Shown here: positions 7,447-16,290 of the stretch, piece after piece
How positions within the stretch are numbered: the stretch's first letter is position 1
How the letters are laid out: every line of letters begins with the position of its first letter
Source of the DNA: Paenibacillus sp. J31TS4
GTDB taxonomy: Bacteria > Bacillota > Bacilli > Paenibacillales > NBRC-103111
NCBI RefSeq assembly: GCF_018403265.1
Contig: NZ_BOSI01000007.1
Location: forward strand, 1 to 64,000
Reading direction: 5' to 3'
DNA length: 64,000 nt
Translations under genes and position numbers: made by a program
The notes under the pieces: generated by a model
What the model was told of the DNA's origin: nothing
Seen by the model: only the letters and a program-made list of their open reading frames with translations
Databases searched by the model: none

Positions 7447-9615
7447 TTAGAGGGACGCGGCAGCCGCGGTCTCGGCGACGTCGGCTCCGGCGTCCCGGAT
7501 GAGACGCGTAGGCGAGCCTTCGTAGACGACCCATAGATCGTGCAGCGCCCGGGTGCAGCCGACGTAGAGCAGCTTGCCGTCCTGCGGATCGGCCGCGTAG
7601 TGAGCTTCGTCGGCGTCGACGAGCACAACCGCGTCGAACTCCAGCCCTTTGGCGAGGTAGACGGGGAGGACGGACAGTCCGCCCCGGTACTCCCGCTGGC
7701 CGGCCTGGATCAGCGACGGCTCACGGCCCGCCGCCTCGAGGGCGGCATGCAGCTCACGGCTGCGCTTCTCGGAGCGAGTCATCACCGCGATCGTCTCGGC
7801 CGGCCCCTCGGCCAGCTTCGCGAGAATGGCCAGCACCTGCGCGGCGGTCCCGCCTCGGGATGCGGGCACCAGCTTAACCTTGTCGCCGCTTCGGAAGACG
7901 GGAACCGCTTGCGGGAAGTCGCCGCCGCTGTTCGCCAGAACCTGATTCGCGAACCGGATGATCTCCATCGTCGACCGGTAGCTGCGGTCGAGCTGATAGT
8001 AGGCCGACTGCCCGTCGCCGAACACGGCGGCAAACTCATCCCAGGAGATGATGCCCTGGTACCCGTGAATCCCCTGCGACAGGTCGCCGAGGATGGTGAA
8101 GGAGCTCCCTTTGGTATGGCGGTCCAGCAGCGCCACCTGGAACGGCGAGAAGTCCTGCGCTTCGTCGATCACCGTATGATCGAACGTGTCGTTGCCGCCT
8201 ATGCCCTCGAAGCGGTCCCGGATATAGACGAGCGGGGCCAGGTCCTCCCACTGCGCCTGCTTCTTCTTGAGCGTCTTGGCGGTTTCCTCGGCGACGGTCT
8301 CCGGAATGCGGCTCAGCAGCTCCTCAGGGAAGGAGAGCGTGCGCTTGGCGGGGCGGAACAGCTGGGTATAGAAAGTGAGCGGACTCGGCGCCGGCCACGC
8401 CTTGGCGTAGGCGCGCAGCCGGGCGGAAGCCTTCGCCTTCTTGTCCTTGCGGCGAACCGGATCGGCCATCTGCTCCAGCTGCATCTCCAGCCATCGCTTG
8501 ATCCGGGCAAGCGTCCGTTCTCTCCGCTTCGCGAGAGGGTAATGCTTGTTCTCGACGGTGAACCAGCGGCGGATGAGCGAGACCGGCAGGACGAGATCCT
8601 CGGCAGCCTCGAAGTCGGCATCGGGCAGGAAGACGGCCTCGTAATGATCGAGGCAGGCATCCAGCAGCTCGCGGAAGGCGAGCGCTCCCTTGAACCGGCC
8701 CGGCGTCTCGTCGGTAATGGCCGGACGGTCCGTGCCCGAAGCGAACCAGTACGCGTGCGTCTTGGCGGGGTCCGCCAGCTTGACCTCATGGTCCAGCTGC
8801 TCGAGCGCCCAGTCGGTGAACGTCGTCTGCTGGATGTCCCCGACGCCCAGCTCGGGCAGGACGCCGGAGATGTAGTCGAGGAACATGCTGTTCGGAGCAA
8901 AAATGATCATCCGCTCGGCCCGAATCTGCTCCCGGTATTGGTAGAGCAGATAGGCGAGCCGGTGCAGGGCGACGGTCGTCTTGCCGCTTCCCGCCACGCC
9001 CTGGATGAGCAGCGCCTGGTTCTTGACCGCCCGGATGATGCTGTCCTGCTCCGACTGAATCGTCGAGACGATGTCCCGCAGCCGGTTGTCCTTGTTCTCG
9101 CCGAGCCGGTAGAGCAAGAACTCGTCCGCCACCGCCAGGTTGTCGCCGCCGCGGGTATACGTATCGACGACCCGCTGAAGCAGCTGCTTGCGGATAACCA
9201 GATTGCGCTTCAGGTAGACCAGCCCTTCGACGAGGCCTTCGGGCGAGTCGTAGGAGGCGGCGTCGGCTCCTCCGGTGAACGAATAGAACAGGCTGGCCAC
9301 CGGAGCGCGCCAGTCGATGACAAGCGGCTGTCCGGTCGCGCGGTTCTCCACGCCGACCTTGCCGATGTAGAGCGGAGCTGGGGCCTCGCTGTCCTTCTCC
9401 TGCCAATCCAGCCGGCCGAAGTACGGCTCCGGCCGGGCTCTCGCCAGGCTTCGGCGTCCGTTCTCGCGAATCGATTCCAGCACCTGCTCGGTGAGGTCGG
9501 TGCCGTAATAGCGCGGAATCGCCTCCAGCTCGCGAAGCTGGTCGTCGATCAGCCGGGTCACTTGATCCAGCTGATCCAGTTCCTCTTGATATGCGCTTTG
9601 CCTCTCGGTGTCCAC
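7447..9615 (-). CDS. helD: RNA polymerase recycling motor HelD (UvrD/Rep-like helicase)
   Basis: This 722-residue superfamily 1 ATPase frees stalled or post-termination RNA polymerase from DNA. The N-terminus is a coiled-coil arm rich in Glu, Leu and Arg. The ATPase has the Walker A GVAGSGKTT, the Walker B VIDEAQDF, GDLSQGIHG, and the C-terminal motifs KGLEFDAVVLVDADE and YVGCTRALHDLWV. I chose GTG 9615 with GGAGGG seven bases upstream; the longer frame to 9741 has no ribosome site. Its size is close to Bacillus HelD. It is divergent from the unrecognised gene at 9759 and ends at a strong terminator. Confidence 0.93.
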   Translation of the reverse strand: MDTERQSAYQEELDQLDQVTRLIDDQLRELEAIPRYYGTDLTEQVLESIRENGRRSLARARPEPYFGRLDWQEKDSEAPAPLYIGKVGVENRATGQPLVIDWRAPVASLFYSFTGGADAASYDSPEGLVEGLVYLKRNLVIRKQLLQRVVDTYTRGGDNLAVADEFLLYRLGENKDNRLRDIVSTIQSEQDSIIRAVKNQALLIQGVAGSGKTTVALHRLAYLLYQYREQIRAERMIIFAPNSMFLDYISGVLPELGVGDIQQTTFTDWALEQLDHEVKLADPAKTHAYWFASGTDRPAITDETPGRFKGALAFRELLDACLDHYEAVFLPDADFEAAEDLVLPVSLIRRWFTVENKHYPLAKRRERTLARIKRWLEMQLEQMADPVRRKDKKAKASARLRAYAKAWPAPSPLTFYTQLFRPAKRTLSFPEELLSRIPETVAEETAKTLKKKQAQWEDLAPLVYIRDRFEGIGGNDTFDHTVIDEAQDFSPFQVALLDRHTKGSSFTILGDLSQGIHGYQGIISWDEFAAVFGDGQSAYYQLDRSYRSTMEIIRFANQVLANSGGDFPQAVPVFRSGDKVKLVPASRGGTAAQVLAILAKLAEGPAETIAVMTRSEKRSRELHAALEAAGREPSLIQAGQREYRGGLSVLPVYLAKGLEFDAVVLVDADEAHYAADPQDGKLLYVGCTRALHDLWVVYEGSPTRLIRDAGADVAETAAAASL

Positions 9616-9758
9616 AACATGTCCCTCCGTTCGGTATCGATTTGATGCGTGCCCGTGAAATGGGAAAGGTTTACAATATAGCACAAGCTGCAGGGTTGTG
9701 CAAGGGAGAGTTTGCGGCCCGCCGTCTCCCGTACGCCCCAAAAAAAGGAGCGATCCCC

Positions 9759-11648
9759 ATGAGCGATCTGAGAAGCAGAATGCAGGCCATCTTGCAGGAG
9801 TTTACCGGCGTCTTGGAGCATTGGAAGCAGGAAGACGGTACGCTTCCCGACCCCTATGAAACGATCTACAGCGAGAATTACGCACCGGCCAACGCGGCGG
9901 TCGTCTATGCCTCGGCCTACCGCGGCAGCGGCCGGGCGGAGCATCTGGCGGGCTGCATAGGGCTGGTCCGCCGGTCTGTCGAGCTGCTCCAAGACCGGAG
10001 CGTGTCTCCGTTTTGCCGCGTCTTTCTCTTTCATTATAGCCTGATGGCGCTTTTGCTCCTTCCCGAGCGGGAGCGGGCGGAAGAGGCGCCTGCCTTCGCG
10101 GCCTTCTATGCGGCTTACGAGGACGACTGCCGCACGCTCAATACCAACTGCGCCGCGCTTCAATGGGGGATGGAGCTGTATCTGGAGGCGCTGGGGTACC
10201 GGCAGGCGGACTCCGAGCGCCTCGCCAAGCTGCTGCGGCATGTAGAGGAGGCGCAGATGGAGTCGGGCTTTGTGAACGACGAGAAGGACGAAGCCGGAGA
10301 GAAGGACGGCATGCCGATCGCCTATCATGCGTTCACCTTGTTCCTGCTGCTGTCTCCGCTGGCGCTGATCTCCGAACCCAAGCCGGAGCATGTCCCTTTG
10401 TTCCGTCGTGCCGGGGATGTTATCGCCAAAGGTGTCGCCTGGTTCCGGAGGACCGTCACCACCGACGGCACGTTCGCCATGACGCAGCGGAGCAGCTATC
10501 AGATGTTCACCTGGGGAGCCGGTTCTGCTCTCCTCGCCGCCTTTGGAAAGGAGGACGAGCGGCTTCGCCACCGGATGCTGGACAGCTGGCTCGCATACAA
10601 GAAGCCGGACGGCAGCTACAGCTGTACGCCGAACTTCTGGCCGCATCAGCTGAGGGTCGGCTATGAGAGCTACACGCACGTCAACATGTACAATTGCCTA
10701 GGGATGACCGGCATTGCGCTGGCAGCTCTGCTCGAGGAGAACGAGGAGAGGCGTTCCGTCGGAACGGACACGGGGGCTGCGGGCGCAAGGTGCATCATAG
10801 AGTGGTATGAAGACGGAGAAAAGGGCGCTTCTGGAGATAAAGGTGCTGCCGAAGCAGAAGACGCAGTGGGGAGCAACGGCGGCGCCGGGCATCACGGAGC
10901 GATCGGAGCCGCTATCGGCAGACCGGACGGCCCCGGGGAGCCGGAGGACGGCCTGTTCCTCGACGAGGCTAGCGGTTACGCCTTCGTCCGCCGGGGAGAG
11001 CGGTTCTTCGGCTGCACGCTGCGGATGCACAGCTGGGGCTATACGCCCGCGATGCAGGGCTTCCACTACCGGGCAGGGGAGATTCGGCTTCCGCTGGCAG
11101 AGCCGCGGTTCGCGAGAGCCTCGCCGCGGGAGTCGCTTTGGGAGGGCGTGCTGATCGAGCTCGGCGATGGCCGATTGGAATATCCTTCGGGAACCGAGAA
11201 TGTACCTGCGGCTGCCGCCGACGAAGGGCTCCGCCTAGTCTGGTCAACCGAGCATGTGCGCGTGGAAAAAGAGATCCGGGTGGAGCCCGGCGGCTTCGCC
11301 TGGGCGTACCGGCTGACGGCGCTGGCGCCCCTCGTCTCGGTCCGCCAGTATGTCCCGCTGCTCGTCCATGACGGCGAAGAGGGCATCCGGGCGGCAGCTG
11401 CCGGCAGAGGAGTCATCCGGCTGAGCTACAGAGGCCGGCGCTTCGTTCTCGCCTGCGACGGACCGGGTGAGCTGGAGCTGTCGCTGGCGAGGTCCACCGC
11501 CTCCGTCTCCGGAATAGCCGCCAGCGCCGTCGTGACCCTGCCGGGAAGTATGGAGATAGGAGACAGCACGGTCTGGACGACCCGGCTCAGCTGGGACAGA
11601 GGGCCGATTCGGGAAGAGTTGGACCGCGGCGGCATAGTCATTCAATAG
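9759..11648 (+). CDS. Unrecognised two-domain protein, toroid plus beta-sandwich
   Basis: I do not recognise this 629-residue protein. ATG 9759 follows AAAAAAGGAG. Residues 1 to about 350 look all-helical and rich in Trp, Tyr, Leu and Ala, with repeated helices like an alpha/alpha toroid (for example YQMFTWGAGSALLAAFG). A low-complexity Gly/Ala/Asp/Glu linker follows. The last 240 residues are predicted beta-strands (EIRVEPGGFAWAYRLTAL, GELELSLARS). This order resembles heparinase II/III and other polysaccharide lyases, but no lyase catalytic motif is clear. There is no signal peptide, so it is probably cytoplasmic. A methyltransferase gene follows 26 bases later and may be cotranscribed. Confidence 0.85.
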   Translation: MSDLRSRMQAILQEFTGVLEHWKQEDGTLPDPYETIYSENYAPANAAVVYASAYRGSGRAEHLAGCIGLVRRSVELLQDRSVSPFCRVFLFHYSLMALLLLPERERAEEAPAFAAFYAAYEDDCRTLNTNCAALQWGMELYLEALGYRQADSERLAKLLRHVEEAQMESGFVNDEKDEAGEKDGMPIAYHAFTLFLLLSPLALISEPKPEHVPLFRRAGDVIAKGVAWFRRTVTTDGTFAMTQRSSYQMFTWGAGSALLAAFGKEDERLRHRMLDSWLAYKKPDGSYSCTPNFWPHQLRVGYESYTHVNMYNCLGMTGIALAALLEENEERRSVGTDTGAAGARCIIEWYEDGEKGASGDKGAAEAEDAVGSNGGAGHHGAIGAAIGRPDGPGEPEDGLFLDEASGYAFVRRGERFFGCTLRMHSWGYTPAMQGFHYRAGEIRLPLAEPRFARASPRESLWEGVLIELGDGRLEYPSGTENVPAAAADEGLRLVWSTEHVRVEKEIRVEPGGFAWAYRLTALAPLVSVRQYVPLLVHDGEEGIRAAAAGRGVIRLSYRGRRFVLACDGPGELELSLARSTASVSGIAASAVVTLPGSMEIGDSTVWTTRLSWDRGPIREELDRGGIVIQ

Positions 11649-11674
11649 CGGTATAGGAGAGGAGGGCAAAGCAG

Positions 11675-12352
11675 ATGGCTCAGTATGACGCATTCGCGGA
11701 GCAGTATAACGAGATGGTCGAGACGGGACGGTCCGAAGCCGCCTACCGGTACGTGCTGGAGCAGCTTCGCCCGCTCGGACTCGAGGGGATGCAAGGGTGT
11801 GACATCGGCTGCGGCCAGGGAGAGCTCGCCGTCCGGCTGGAACGGCTGGGCGCCGCGATGACGGGCGTCGATCTGAGCGGCCGGCTGCTGGACTACGCCC
11901 GGCGGAAGTCCGGCGGGACAGCATGGGTGCAGGACGATGCGATGACGCTTGCCTCCCTGCCGGACGGGGCGTATGACTTCTCCGTCTCCTGCGTGATGCT
12001 GGTCGACGTGCCGGATCACCGCAGCGTCTTCGCGGCGGCCTCCCGCATCCTTAAACCGGGCGGCACGTTCGTATGGATCATTACGCACCCTTGCTTCCAG
12101 TCGCCGTTTAGCGCCCCGGAGGGCGACGGCTCTCGCCGAATTCGCGAGTACACGCCCCAATTCTGGATCTCATCCGGCACCGGCACGATCCGCTCCACGG
12201 TGGGGGCCTATCATCGGCCGCTGGCGGACTACGTGAATAGCTTCCTCGAAGCAGGCTTCACGCTGCTGCGGGTCGACGAGCCGGCACGACCCGATGCCGC
12301 CGTCGATCGGCTGCCGCTTTACTTCGGCGCGATTGGCCGCAAGCCGCTTTGA
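11675..12352 (+). CDS. Class I SAM-dependent methyltransferase
   Basis: This 225-residue methyltransferase has motif I CDIGCGQGELA (about residues 38-48), the acidic motif II GVDLSGRLLDYA, and the post-motif region SVSCVMLVDVPDHRSVFAAASRILKPGG of Methyltransf_11 proteins. It would transfer methyl groups from S-adenosylmethionine to a small molecule that cannot be named. ATG 11675 is preceded by GGAGAGG. It lies 26 bases after the gene at 9759, so the two may act together. The unit ends at a terminator near 12477. Confidence 0.93.
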   Translation: MAQYDAFAEQYNEMVETGRSEAAYRYVLEQLRPLGLEGMQGCDIGCGQGELAVRLERLGAAMTGVDLSGRLLDYARRKSGGTAWVQDDAMTLASLPDGAYDFSVSCVMLVDVPDHRSVFAAASRILKPGGTFVWIITHPCFQSPFSAPEGDGSRRIREYTPQFWISSGTGTIRSTVGAYHRPLADYVNSFLEAGFTLLRVDEPARPDAAVDRLPLYFGAIGRKPL

Positions 12353-12476
12353 ATGCGGAACGGGCGGCCAGAAACGGATCAGCTGGAGCCGGAGCGAGCT
12401 ATCCGTCTCGACTAGGCCGGAGTACCCCGAGAGCGAGGAAGCCGCGCCAACTCGCGGAACACGGCTCAAGACACCG

Positions 12477-12523
12477 AAAAAGCCCGGAGACAGCGCCGTT
12501 AGGCGCCTGCTCCAGGCTTTTTT
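12477..12523. terminator. Intrinsic terminator, bidirectional
   Basis: A-rich left arm AAAAAGCCcGGAG and matching right arm CTCCaGGCTTTTTT enclose an inner GCGCC/GGCGC stem. It separates the methyltransferase from the convergent permease gene. Confidence 0.85.
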
Positions 12524-12555
12524 ATTGCGGAAGCGTGGCCAAAGCCCGATTGTCG

Positions 12556-13719
12556 TCAGATCTTCGGCTTGATCGGGTTGTTCAGGTCATCATCGTACAG
12601 ATGGGACCGAATCTTGAACCAATGGAACAAGTGGGTGCAGATGACCTTGAGCACCGCATACCCAGGCACCGCTAGAATGATGCCGACGATGCCGAACAGG
12701 TTCCCCGCCGTCAGGATGACGAAGATGATCGTCACCGGGTGAATCTCGAGCGTCTTGCCCATAATCTGCGGCGAGATGAATTTGCCCTCGATCAGCTGCA
12801 CGATCGTCCAGATGACGATCATCTTGAGCAGCATGACCGGGGACGTGACGATCGCCACGATGAGCGCCGGCGTAATGGCAATCGCGGGGCCGAGATACGG
12901 CACGACGCTCGTGCAGGCTGCGATGATGGCGAGCACGAGGGAGTAGTCCAGCCCGATGATCAGATAGCCGATGTAGAGCAGGAAGCCGATGCAGAAGCTC
13001 ACGATGATCTGGCCGCGGATGTACGAGCTGATTTGGTGGTTCATCTCGGTCATGACCCGGTTCGTCTGCCGCCGGAGGGACACCGGGACGAAAGCGAGAA
13101 TGTAGCGCGGCAGCTTCTTGCCGTCTTTGAGCAGGTAGAACAGAATGAATGGAACGGTGACGATCGCGAGCAGCGTCTCAGTGAGCGCGCCCAGAAAGCC
13201 GCCAATGCTGGTGCCGGCCGTCTTGAGAATGGTCGTCACCCGCTCGGTCACCGTACTCATCCAATCGGTCGAATCCAGATGAATCGCCTGCTGCAGCTGG
13301 GCGATGATGGTACTGCCGGTCATTTCCTCGAACTGCTCTTGAATCTCCTCGATATACTTGGGCACGTTCTGCATCAGGCTGACGACCTGCTTCTGGATGA
13401 GCGGAATGACCGTCATGATGACGACGGTCAGAATGCAGGCGATCAGCAGGTAGAGCAGCAGGATGGCATAGCCCCGCTTGACGCCCCGTCTCTCGAGACG
13501 GTCGACCAGCGGATTGAGCAGGTAGTACACGATGCCGGTCAGAATGAGGGGAAGCAGAACCGTCTTGACCAGCACAATAAAAGGGAGAAAGACGAATGGG
13601 ATTTTGTTCAGCACCCAAATATTCAGGCCGATTAACAAGAGAATGAGGAGAAACAAGACAAATCTGTTGTTCAGAAACAGCCATTTGAACCGATCCGTTC
13701 GATTGCCGGGACTCCCCAT
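12556..13719 (-). CDS. AI-2E family transporter (YdbI/PerM-like)
   Basis: This 387-residue membrane protein has about eight transmembrane segments: two at the N-terminus, two more near residues 60-100, and four in the second half. A long extracytoplasmic segment at about residues 110-190 lies between them, the layout of PF01594. Family members export autoinducer-2, act as Na+/H+ antiporters or have unknown substrates, so a specific role cannot be set. The C-terminal gate region contains [18 protein letters not shown] and [17 protein letters not shown], typical of the family. ATG 13719 follows AAGGAGGT. It is transcribed alone. Confidence 0.92.
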   Translation of the reverse strand: MGSPGNRTDRFKWLFLNNRFVLFLLILLLIGLNIWVLNKIPFVFLPFIVLVKTVLLPLILTGIVYYLLNPLVDRLERRGVKRGYAILLLYLLIACILTVVIMTVIPLIQKQVVSLMQNVPKYIEEIQEQFEEMTGSTIIAQLQQAIHLDSTDWMSTVTERVTTILKTAGTSIGGFLGALTETLLAIVTVPFILFYLLKDGKKLPRYILAFVPVSLRRQTNRVMTEMNHQISSYIRGQIIVSFCIGFLLYIGYLIIGLDYSLVLAIIAACTSVVPYLGPAIAITPALIVAIVTSPVMLLKMIVIWTIVQLIEGKFISPQIMGKTLEIHPVTIIFVILTAGNLFGIVGIILAVPGYAVLKVICTHLFHWFKIRSHLYDDDLNNPIKPKI

Positions 13720-13896
13720 CGTGGCGAGGACCTCCTTGTGAAAAATAAGCTACTTTGAGAATACCTATTTTTGGCCGCCGGAACAAGTTCCTGCGAAAGA
13801 CGGAACCCGCAGGGAGCCCGCCCGCTGAGGCAAACAAGACAGGCGCCGCGCCTCCTTTTGCAGTAAAATAGAGACAGAATTACGGGAGGGATAGAC

Positions 13897-14964
13897 ATGT
13901 GGGGTTGGGAAGAAGGAATCCGGGAGCGGCTGCGGGAGCAGGCAGACCGGATCGAGCAGGCGGGTGAGCTGCCCGTCTGGGTATTGGATTGGCTGTACAA
14001 GGAGCGGCTGTTCAAGCTGTTCGTACCGGAAGAGCTCGGCGGGCGGATGGCCCCGCTGCCGGAGGCGTTCCGGGTCTTCGAGGAGGTATCCCGGGCGGAC
14101 GGCAACGCCGGCTGGCTCGTGACGATCGGGGCGGGCGGTGGGGTCTTCGCGCCGGCCATGACGCCTGAGACGGCAAGAGAGGTATTCGAGCGCCGGGAGG
14201 CGGTCATCGCGGGCAGCGGCATGCCGACCGGCACCGCCGTGCCGGTAGAGGGCGGCTACCAGGTGAGCGGGCGGTGGAAATACTGCAGCGGAGCGCCATA
14301 CGCTACCACGTTCACGGCCAATTGTGTCATCGACCGCGGAGAAGGAGTGCCGGCCGGAGAGATCCGGTCGTTCGCCTTCCGTCCCGAGCAGGTGACGATT
14401 CGGGAGGATTGGGCGAGCTTCGGGCTGAAGGCAACCGGCAGCCATACGATCGAGGTGACGGACCAGTTCGTGCCGGAGGAGCGGACCTTCGACTTGACCG
14501 CGCCGCCGGCGCCCGGGACGGATCCGCTGTACCGGTATCCGTTCCTGCCGTTCGCGCAAGGATCGTTCGCGGCGGTCGGGCTTGGTATTGCCCGGCATTA
14601 CCTGGAGGAGGCCGGACGGTTCGTGGAGCGCAGCCGGGACGGATGGGAGGCGGCAAAACCGGGGCGCGCGGACCGGACCGCCGAAGCGATTCGGGAAGCG
14701 GAAGCCCTTCTCGACGCCGCAGCTCGAGTCTATTACGAAGCGGTGGAGCGGACATGGGAGCGGGTCGTAGAGGCTGGAGCGCTGACGGACGAGGAACAGA
14801 GCGAGGTATCGGCAGCCTGCAAGGCGATGGGCCGGACGGCGCGGGAGACGGCCCAGGCCGTATTCCCGAAGCTCGGCATGGCCGCATTGATGGAAGGAAC
14901 GGCACTGAACCGGACGTGGCGAGACCTGCACACCGCCTGCCAGCACAGCCTGCTGGCGGAATAG
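13897..14964 (+). CDS. Acyl-CoA dehydrogenase family flavoprotein
   Basis: This 355-residue protein has the acyl-CoA dehydrogenase fold: an N-terminal helical domain (VLDWLYKERLFKLFVPEELGG), a central beta-domain (YQVSGRWKYCSGAPYATTF) and a C-terminal helical bundle. The usual catalytic Glu region of the short-chain enzymes is not clear. The sequence is closer to the group D flavin monooxygenase/DszC-like branch, so it may oxidise or hydroxylate a small molecule with reduced flavin. ATG 13897 follows GGGAGGGAT. It lies 161 bases before a MerR/TipAS regulator on the same strand but apparently in a separate unit. Confidence 0.87.
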   Translation: MWGWEEGIRERLREQADRIEQAGELPVWVLDWLYKERLFKLFVPEELGGRMAPLPEAFRVFEEVSRADGNAGWLVTIGAGGGVFAPAMTPETAREVFERREAVIAGSGMPTGTAVPVEGGYQVSGRWKYCSGAPYATTFTANCVIDRGEGVPAGEIRSFAFRPEQVTIREDWASFGLKATGSHTIEVTDQFVPEERTFDLTAPPAPGTDPLYRYPFLPFAQGSFAAVGLGIARHYLEEAGRFVERSRDGWEAAKPGRADRTAEAIREAEALLDAAARVYYEAVERTWERVVEAGALTDEEQSEVSAACKAMGRTARETAQAVFPKLGMAALMEGTALNRTWRDLHTACQHSLLAE

Positions 14965-15075
14965 GGCCGTTTCGTTCTCTCCACTTGCCCGCCTGGACCC
15001 CGATCTCTCGGCAGGCATGTATCGGACTCGAACCGTTACCGCGCTAATGTCCCGGCACGCCCGCAATATTAGGGA

Positions 15076-15106
15076 TTGACTCTCCCGTTACGTGAGGCCT
15101 TATGCT
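15076..15106 (+). promoter_or_regulatory. MerR-type promoter with 19-bp spacer
   Basis: TTGACT (15076-15081) and TATGCT (15101-15106) are 19 bases apart, the abnormal spacing that MerR proteins correct by twisting DNA. The start would fall near 15113, just at the ribosome site, which rules out the upstream ATG at 15102 as the start codon. Confidence 0.82.
15082..15096. promoter_or_regulatory. MerR/TipA-type operator dyad
   Basis: CTCCCGT-T-ACGTGAG is a dyad with seven-base arms and one mismatch, lying inside the 19-bp spacer. It resembles the CTCACGT/ACGTGAG sites bound by TipA-class MerR proteins, so the regulator downstream probably controls itself. Confidence 0.75.
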
Positions 15107-15125
15107 GAATCCAGGAGGTGAGGAG

Positions 15126-15896
15126 ATGGCTTATCTGGTGAAGGAAGTGGCGACGCTCGTCGGCATCAGCGTCCGGACGCTCCATCATTACGATGAGATC
15201 GGCCTCCTGAAGCCGGGCTCGGTCAGCCCGGCGGGCTACCGGCTCTATAAGGAGCGGGAGCTCGAGCGGCTGCAGCAGATTCTGCTCTTTCGGGAGCTGG
15301 GCGTTCCGCTGCAGGAGATCCGGCAGATCATCGACCGGCCGGACTTCGACCGCAAGCAGGCGCTGGCCGCCCACCGGGAGCTGCTGCTCGAGAAGCAGCG
15401 CCGGCTGGCTGCCATTGTGGCGACGCTGGACCGAACGATCGAGGCAATGGAAGGGGGAAGGACAATGAGCGGGAAAGACATGTTCGAAGGGTTCGACGAA
15501 ACTCCGTTCGAGGAGCACAAGCGCAAGTATGCGGCGGAAGCGCGGGAGCGCTACGGAGAAGCGGCCGTCGAAGCGGCGGAGGAGCGGGCGGCCGCCTACG
15601 GACCGAACGATTGGGCGTTCATAAAAGAGCGGATGGAGCGCAATTATGCCGCGATCATCGAGGCGATGGACGGGGGCCCGGGAGATCCGCGGGTGCAGGA
15701 AGCAGTAGCGGATCTGCGGCAGGGCATCACCGATACGTTCTACGACTGCACGCCGGACATTTTCCGGGGGCTCGGAGACCTGTATGTGCAGGATGAGCGA
15801 TTCACTGCCAATATCGACAAATACAAGGAAGGGCTCGCCGCTTTTTTGCGGGAGGCTATCCACGTATACTGTGACCGTCTGGCCGAACAGGAGTAG
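15126..15896 (+). CDS. MerR family regulator with TipAS ligand domain
   Basis: This 256-residue protein has an N-terminal MerR winged helix (VKEVATLVGISVRTLHHYDEIGLLKP, residues 5-30), a dimerising coiled coil at about 75-110, and a C-terminal TipAS domain (about 120-250) that in Mta, TipAL and SkgA binds amphiphilic antibiotics or drugs. I chose ATG 15126 because GGAGG (15114-15118) lies seven bases upstream and the earlier ATG at 15102 falls in the -10 box. The 19-bp-spacer promoter just upstream argues for autoactivation. No efflux gene is adjacent, so its other targets are unknown. Confidence 0.95.
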   Translation: MAYLVKEVATLVGISVRTLHHYDEIGLLKPGSVSPAGYRLYKERELERLQQILLFRELGVPLQEIRQIIDRPDFDRKQALAAHRELLLEKQRRLAAIVATLDRTIEAMEGGRTMSGKDMFEGFDETPFEEHKRKYAAEARERYGEAAVEAAEERAAAYGPNDWAFIKERMERNYAAIIEAMDGGPGDPRVQEAVADLRQGITDTFYDCTPDIFRGLGDLYVQDERFTANIDKYKEGLAAFLREAIHVYCDRLAEQE

Positions 15897-15910
15897 GCAG
15901 CGGCAGTAAG

Positions 15911-15945
15911 CAAAGACACCCGTCCGGCCCGGACGGGTGTCTTTG
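15911..15945. terminator. Intrinsic terminator after the MerR gene
   Basis: Near-perfect 17-bp arms (15911-15927, 15929-15945) with a very GC-rich top and a short TTTG tail. Confidence 0.85.
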
Positions 15946-16290
15946 CGTTTGGCCGCCGGCTTGCCGAGGACCCGGTTATGGACACATTCTGGTCCTTTAC
16001 AGAGGCCGATACCTGGATGGATAATAGGAGCGGTTTGCGCGAACGAACCGGTACAGGAATGATCTTCTTGTTTTAGGAAATTGAATCCATGGGTATAAAT
16101 TGTAGAGGAACCAAGTGAAGCGATTGCAGTTGAAAAATGCCGATTTCCCGGTGATTTCCGCGGATTTTGCGTAACTTTTTCGGAAGTTCTGTGGTATGAT
16201 TTCTAGTGGCAAATCGGAACGGAATCCCGCCCTGCAGGCCCGCTCGCTGCCGACCGTTTGACTGGACAAGCTATCCTAGGAGGTCCTCCC
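15946..16290. other. Gene-free leader of the phosphate transporter gene
   Basis: No gene is visible in these 345 bases. An extended -10 (TGGTATGAT, 16192-16200) lies about 95 bases before the transporter start. No PhoU-like DUF47 gene, a frequent partner of pit, is present. Confidence 0.6.
16192..16200 (+). promoter_or_regulatory. Extended -10 promoter of the phosphate transporter
   Basis: TGTGGTATGAT contains the TGN extension and a five-of-six -10 (TATGAT, 16195-16200). The -35 region is poor, which fits an extended -10 promoter. Confidence 0.5.

Noticed and set aside
7540-9645. 701-residue open frame on the plus strand opposite helD
   Set aside because: It has no ribosome site and no recognisable domain, and helD on the other strand has all its ATPase motifs.
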